From the NCBI GenBank assembly GCA_964397015.1, contig CAYNHL010000043.1, forward strand, positions 1-26,075: a stretch of DNA of 26,075 nt, in the 5' to 3' direction. Within the stretch, counting starts at the first letter, position 1. The number at the start of each line of letters is the position of its first letter. Shown piece after piece: positions 23,380 through 26,075 of the stretch. Source of the DNA: MADRE2 sp964397015 (lineage in GTDB: Bacteria > Desulfobacterota > Desulfobacteria > Desulfobacterales > Desulfobacteraceae). A model generated the notes under the pieces. The model was not told where the DNA came from. It did no database searches and was given only the letters and a program-made list of their open reading frames with translations. The translations under genes were made by a program, and so were the position numbers.

Positions 23380-23982
23380 ATGTCGTTTTCAACCCAGAAA
23401 GAGCTTGAAAAACTAGGAATAGGTCGAAAAATCAGGACATTTCGTGAAGAACAGGATATATCAGTGGAAGAACTGGCCCAAAAAGCCGGTATCATGACCG
23501 CGTTGATGTCCCAGATTGAAAGGGACGTGGTACCTCCAACCCTTGCAACTTTGATCAATATAGCAGGAGCCTTGGGAAAAGGAGTGGATTCATTTTTCAT
23601 CAAAGATGAAATCCTGGAAAAGATCGAGGTCACCAGGGAAAACGAAAGGCTCAGCGTCACAAGGAGCAGGGATTCAGATAACGCCCGTATGACCTATAAC
23701 TTCCAGGCCCTGTCCTATCGTCTCAAGGATAAACAAATGGAAACCTTTCTGGTCGAGTTTGATTCCACAGTAGAAGAAAATCCAGTTCCTTTGACCCACA
23801 ATGGAGAAGAATTCTGCTACTGCCTTGAAGGGGAGATAGAGTTTATATCGGATGACCGTAAAATCCGCCTGCGGCCCGGGGACTCTCTTCATTTTTATTC
23901 CCATGTACCCCATGTGCTGAGAGGAATAGGGCCCGGGAACCCCAAGGCGGTATTTGTACTTCTGCCCGAGCTAAAACACTGA
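23380..23982 (+). CDS. XRE-family regulator with C-terminal cupin domain
   Basis: This 200-residue transcription factor has a helix-turn-helix at about residues 15-68 (IGRKIRTFREEQDISVEEL then AQKAGIMTALMSQIERD). A small-molecule-sensing cupin occupies about 105-198 (PLTHNGEEFCYCLEGEIEF and RPGDSLHFYSHVPHVLRG, with His140, Glu144 and His178 as likely ligand or metal contacts). Such proteins bind short palindromes and respond to a metabolite, often an amino acid, polyamine or acyl compound. AAGGAGG (23367-23373) fixes the ATG at 23380 and rules out an earlier in-frame start. It lies 74 bp after PFOR and 17 bp before the decarboxylase gene, so it may regulate either. The two palindromes upstream of PFOR are plausible targets. 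Confidence 0.88.
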   Translation: MSFSTQKELEKLGIGRKIRTFREEQDISVEELAQKAGIMTALMSQIERDVVPPTLATLINIAGALGKGVDSFFIKDEILEKIEVTRENERLSVTRSRDSDNARMTYNFQALSYRLKDKQMETFLVEFDSTVEENPVPLTHNGEEFCYCLEGEIEFISDDRKIRLRPGDSLHFYSHVPHVLRGIGPGNPKAVFVLLPELKH

Positions 23983-23999
23983 TCACAGACTGGTAATTT

Positions 24000-25448
24000 A
24001 TGGATATTCCTGCCATCAGGATTCTTGAAGAAAAATCCTCCTGCCTGGACCCCTCCGGCCCGGAGCGCCAGCATGCCGTTAAAAAGGTAATGGAATGCGC
24101 AAATATTTTTTTATCAGACCTTGACCAGAGCCCGGTTTTCAACCGGTCCGAAACCCAGGGCTCCGGCATTTCCAAAACCCCTGTACCTGAGCATGGCATC
24201 TGCCTTGAAACAGTGCTGGACCTGTTTTCCGAGCATATCATGCATCCAGGGTTAAACGCCGTTTCTCCCAGGCATTTCGGGTATATCCCCGGAAGCGGCT
24301 TGTTTTATTCAGCCCTTGCGGACTACCTGGCTGCTGTAAGTAACCGTTATTCCGGCATTTACGCCGCCTCTCCAGGCGCTGTAAGGTGCGAGCATTTTGT
24401 GCTCAAATGGATGGCGGATTTCCTGGGATACCCGGAAACAATGGCAGGCGACCTGACTTCCGGCGGGAGTATCGCCACATTGTCAGCGATTGTAGCGGCC
24501 CGGGATGACAGGCAGCTGAAACCGGATCAATATGGATCATCCGTCATTTACATGACCAGACAGGCCCACCATTGTGTCGAAAAAGCCATCCGCATCGCCG
24601 GACTTGGTACCTGCATCATTCGTTACGTGGACACGGACAAGGCATTGAGAATGCGGTGTGACCTGCTGGAAACCGCTGTAAAAAAGGACATTGAATCCGG
24701 CCTGATACCCTGGTTGCTGATTGCCGCCGCCGGCACAACCAACACCGGCTCCATAGATCCGCTGCCCAGTCTGCATGCCATTGCAAAGACATATAATCTC
24801 TGGTTCCATGTGGATGGGGCATACGGTGCTGCGTTTGCTTTGTGTGATTCAGGTAAAAAAGCCCTGGAAGGCATTGAATTGTCAGATTCACTTGTAGTCG
24901 ATCCTCACAAGGGACTGTTTTTACCATTCGGCACCGGGGCGGTACTGATCCGCGACGGCATGGCCCTGCATGCCCCCCACCGGTATGAAGCCGATTACCT
25001 CCAGGATGAATCCGCCCTGGCAAACCTGGACATGATTTCCCCGGCGGAATTATCTCCGGAACTGACCCGGCATTTCAGGGGCCTGCGTTTGTGGCTGCCC
25101 CTGATGGTATGCGGCCAGGCCCCGTTCAAGGCGGCCCTGGAAGAAAAAATACTTCTGGCCAGGTATTTTTATCATAAGATTGCAGCTGTACCGGGAATTG
25201 AAACCGGGCCTTTTCCAGACCTGTCCATAGTTATTTTTCGTTATCTGCCTGCGGATAAAGACCCGGACCTGTTCAACCGGTCCCTGGTCATGGCCATTCA
25301 GGAAGATGGGCACGTGTTTTTGTCCTCCACCCTTATCAATGGCCGTTTTGTTCTGCGTATGGCCATACTTTCCTTTCGCTCACATCTCGAACAGGTGAAT
25401 CAGGCCATTGATGTAATAAAAGAAAAAATCAAACAGCTTGACACTTAA
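24000..25448 (+). CDS. Group II PLP-dependent decarboxylase (aromatic-L-amino-acid decarboxylase-like)
   Basis: This 482-residue fold type I PLP enzyme resembles aromatic amino acid, histidine and glutamate decarboxylases of group II. The Schiff-base lysine is Lys304 in VVDPHKGLFLPFG. Asp272 (FHVDGAYG) contacts the pyridine nitrogen and His190 (QAHHCVEKA) stacks on the ring. TSGGSIATLSAI binds the phosphate. The N-terminal part has PRHFGYIPG, the family's substrate-loop region. Length fits the family (about 470-510). The substrate is not evident. It is probably co-transcribed with the XRE-cupin gene 17 bp upstream, which could sense its substrate or product. The ATG at 24000 has only a weak ribosome-binding site. 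No product transporter is nearby. Confidence 0.85.
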   Translation: MDIPAIRILEEKSSCLDPSGPERQHAVKKVMECANIFLSDLDQSPVFNRSETQGSGISKTPVPEHGICLETVLDLFSEHIMHPGLNAVSPRHFGYIPGSGLFYSALADYLAAVSNRYSGIYAASPGAVRCEHFVLKWMADFLGYPETMAGDLTSGGSIATLSAIVAARDDRQLKPDQYGSSVIYMTRQAHHCVEKAIRIAGLGTCIIRYVDTDKALRMRCDLLETAVKKDIESGLIPWLLIAAAGTTNTGSIDPLPSLHAIAKTYNLWFHVDGAYGAAFALCDSGKKALEGIELSDSLVVDPHKGLFLPFGTGAVLIRDGMALHAPHRYEADYLQDESALANLDMISPAELSPELTRHFRGLRLWLPLMVCGQAPFKAALEEKILLARYFYHKIAAVPGIETGPFPDLSIVIFRYLPADKDPDLFNRSLVMAIQEDGHVFLSSTLINGRFVLRMAILSFRSHLEQVNQAIDVIKEKIKQLDT

Positions 25449-25487
25449 GTTGTGGAGGTTGCTGTCTTGGCCGAATAAAGCGACCGC

Positions 25488-25676
25488 GGCCGTATTCCGG
25501 TGGCATCCTGTGCCGATACCAGAAAAAAAGGGGTGCATTGTGAAGGCTGCGCCCTGAACCGCAACAACTCGCTGGCGCTCAAACAGGTTGCGCTTCTTTT
25601 CGGGCGCAACCTTCACAATGCAAAATCCCCCTTTTTTTCAAAAGGTCCTGTCACAGGACGCCACCGAAACACGGCC
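25488..25676. mobile_element. Fold-back (MITE-like) element, ~190 bp
   Basis: The left arm (25488-25554) and right arm (25602-25676) are long imperfect inverted repeats. GGCCGT/ACGGCC are the outer ends, with CGGTGGC-TCCTGTG and GAAAAAAAGGGG inside, and GCATTGTGAAGG plus TGCGCCC in the inner block; the right arm carries a few extra bases. The 47-nt centre has its own CGCAAC/GTTGCG stem (25560-25565, 25587-25592). No ORF is credible. The left arm shares a 30/33 match with 11792-11824, so this is a genome repeat. The size and structure fit a MITE; no target-site duplication is obvious. Confidence 0.7.
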
Positions 25677-25796
25677 TCCCCATGTTTCCCGGGATCTGCT
25701 ATTAAACCAGCATAGAAACCCTGGCTAGGGCTAGGGATAAGAACGTGCTTTTAGTCAACCAAAGCATAAATCAAACCTCCAAATCCGAATTATTAT

Positions 25797-25844
25797 CGCC
25801 AACCTGATACAGACACAAAATGTTGTGTCTGTATCAGGTTGGCG
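25797..25844. repeat. Perfect 22-bp-arm hairpin
   Basis: Positions 25797-25818 and 25823-25844 are exact reverse complements around a 4-nt AATG loop; the arm begins CGCCAACCTGATACAGACAC. There is no T-run on the exit side of either strand, so it is not a normal intrinsic terminator. It lies 73 bp beyond the transposase stop codon at 25918-25920 and may be the end or origin of the IS91-like element. The stretch 25677-25796 between the fold-back element and this hairpin shows no gene. Confidence 0.8.
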
Positions 25845-25917
25845 CAAGTCGAGTCAAAAAAAAATACCAGCTATCGAAAACCGGAATTTGAGGGCCTGCC
25901 TCATCATAACCTGAAGG

Positions 25918-26075
25918 TCACGCGCAGACCAGTTCAAGAATGTAATCGGAAATCTTTTGCGGCGGGTCATGGTTACAAAAGTCCCAAAGATCAAGGTGGC
26001 GCAATATCTGTTCAATGACGGGAAGTTCTTCGATAAAGCTGATGATTTTCATCGAGCCCTGGCATTTTGGGCACA
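25918..26075 (-). CDS. IS91-like (Y2) transposase, C-terminal fragment, runs off the window
   Basis: Fifty-one in-frame residues from the window edge to a TGA at 25918-25920 read CPKCQGSMKIISFIEELPVI, then EQILRHLDLWDF, ending ILELVCA. A C-x2-C pair followed by a hydrophobic 'I-x-FIE' and a helix 'VIEQILRHL' is the usual C-terminal tail of IS91/Y2-type rolling-circle transposases. The catalytic tyrosines and HUH motif would be upstream, outside the window, so completeness is unknown. The gene points into the decarboxylase's downstream region, with repeats just beyond it. Confidence 0.65.
   Translation of the reverse strand, partial: CPKCQGSMKIISFIEELPVIEQILRHLDLWDFCNHDPPQKISDYILELVCA

Noticed and set aside
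25640..25740. Possible cobalamin riboswitch (GGTGGC, GCCACC and GGACG fragments)
   Set aside because: The conserved B12-box core and order are missing, no B12 gene follows, and the bases are explained by the fold-back arms.
25449..25796. Small ORF over 25500-25715
   Set aside because: It spans both arms of the fold-back element and shows no protein-like pattern or ribosome-binding site.
25797..25844. Intrinsic terminator for the decarboxylase or transposase gene
   Set aside because: No T-run follows the stem on either strand; A9 lies on the wrong side.
1..26075. CRISPR array, tRNA or prophage genes
   Set aside because: No regularly spaced repeats, tRNA cloverleaf or phage structural genes were recognised on either strand.

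Overview
The window most likely comes from an anaerobic, probably sulfate-reducing member of the Desulfobacterota (Desulfobacteraceae-like). This is inferred from gene content: a single-chain pyruvate:ferredoxin oxidoreductase, an anaerobic-type glycerol-3-phosphate dehydrogenase (GlpAB), an RdgC-like protein with the 'FLTW' second half, and a CbiA/DsrN-type amidotransferase. No single gene proves the taxonomy. There is a run of 10 N at 4212-4221, an assembly gap.

Region 1 (1-250, minus strand): the first 40 bases are the 5' end of a 16S rRNA leaving the window. Behind it lie an rrn leader with a boxA-like element, a terminator-like hairpin, a promoter with a perfect TTGACA -35 box, and an AT-rich UP-like tract.

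Region 2 (250-11659, minus strand): ten tightly packed genes that look like one transcription unit. In transcription order they are a glutaredoxin, an ABC importer of the YnjBCD type (binding protein, fused permease, ATPase), a YnjF-type CDP-alcohol phosphatidyltransferase, a cobyrinate a,c-diamide synthase family protein, glycerol kinase, GlpA, GlpB, and a GGDEF diguanylate cyclase. Several junctions overlap (TGATG, ATGA) and no internal terminator is visible. It joins an orphan transporter, tetrapyrrole amidation, glycerol oxidation and c-di-GMP signalling.

Region 3 (11660-14500): a divergent control region holding a degenerate copy of a dispersed repeat and a 14-bp palindrome. Then come, on the plus strand, an acyl-CoA dehydrogenase with its catalytic glutamate apparently in the isovaleryl-CoA dehydrogenase position, and an AlaC-like alanine aminotransferase with a TTG start.

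Region 4 (14509-19471, minus strand): a two-gene RdgC (N-terminal and C-terminal halves as separate, coupled ORFs), a 287-bp AT-rich spacer with nested palindromes, then dnaN and gyrB overlapping by 4 bp, with neither recF nor dnaA beside them.

Region 5 (19472-25448, plus strand): pyruvate:ferredoxin oxidoreductase behind a good sigma70-type promoter and two palindromes, then a GC-rich hairpin, an XRE-cupin regulator, and a group II PLP-dependent decarboxylase.

Region 6 (25449-26075): non-coding and mobile DNA. It holds a ~190-bp fold-back (MITE-like) element whose arms share sequence with the repeat near 11.8 kb, a perfect 22-bp-arm hairpin, and the C-terminal end of an IS91-like (Y2) transposase running out of the window on the minus strand.
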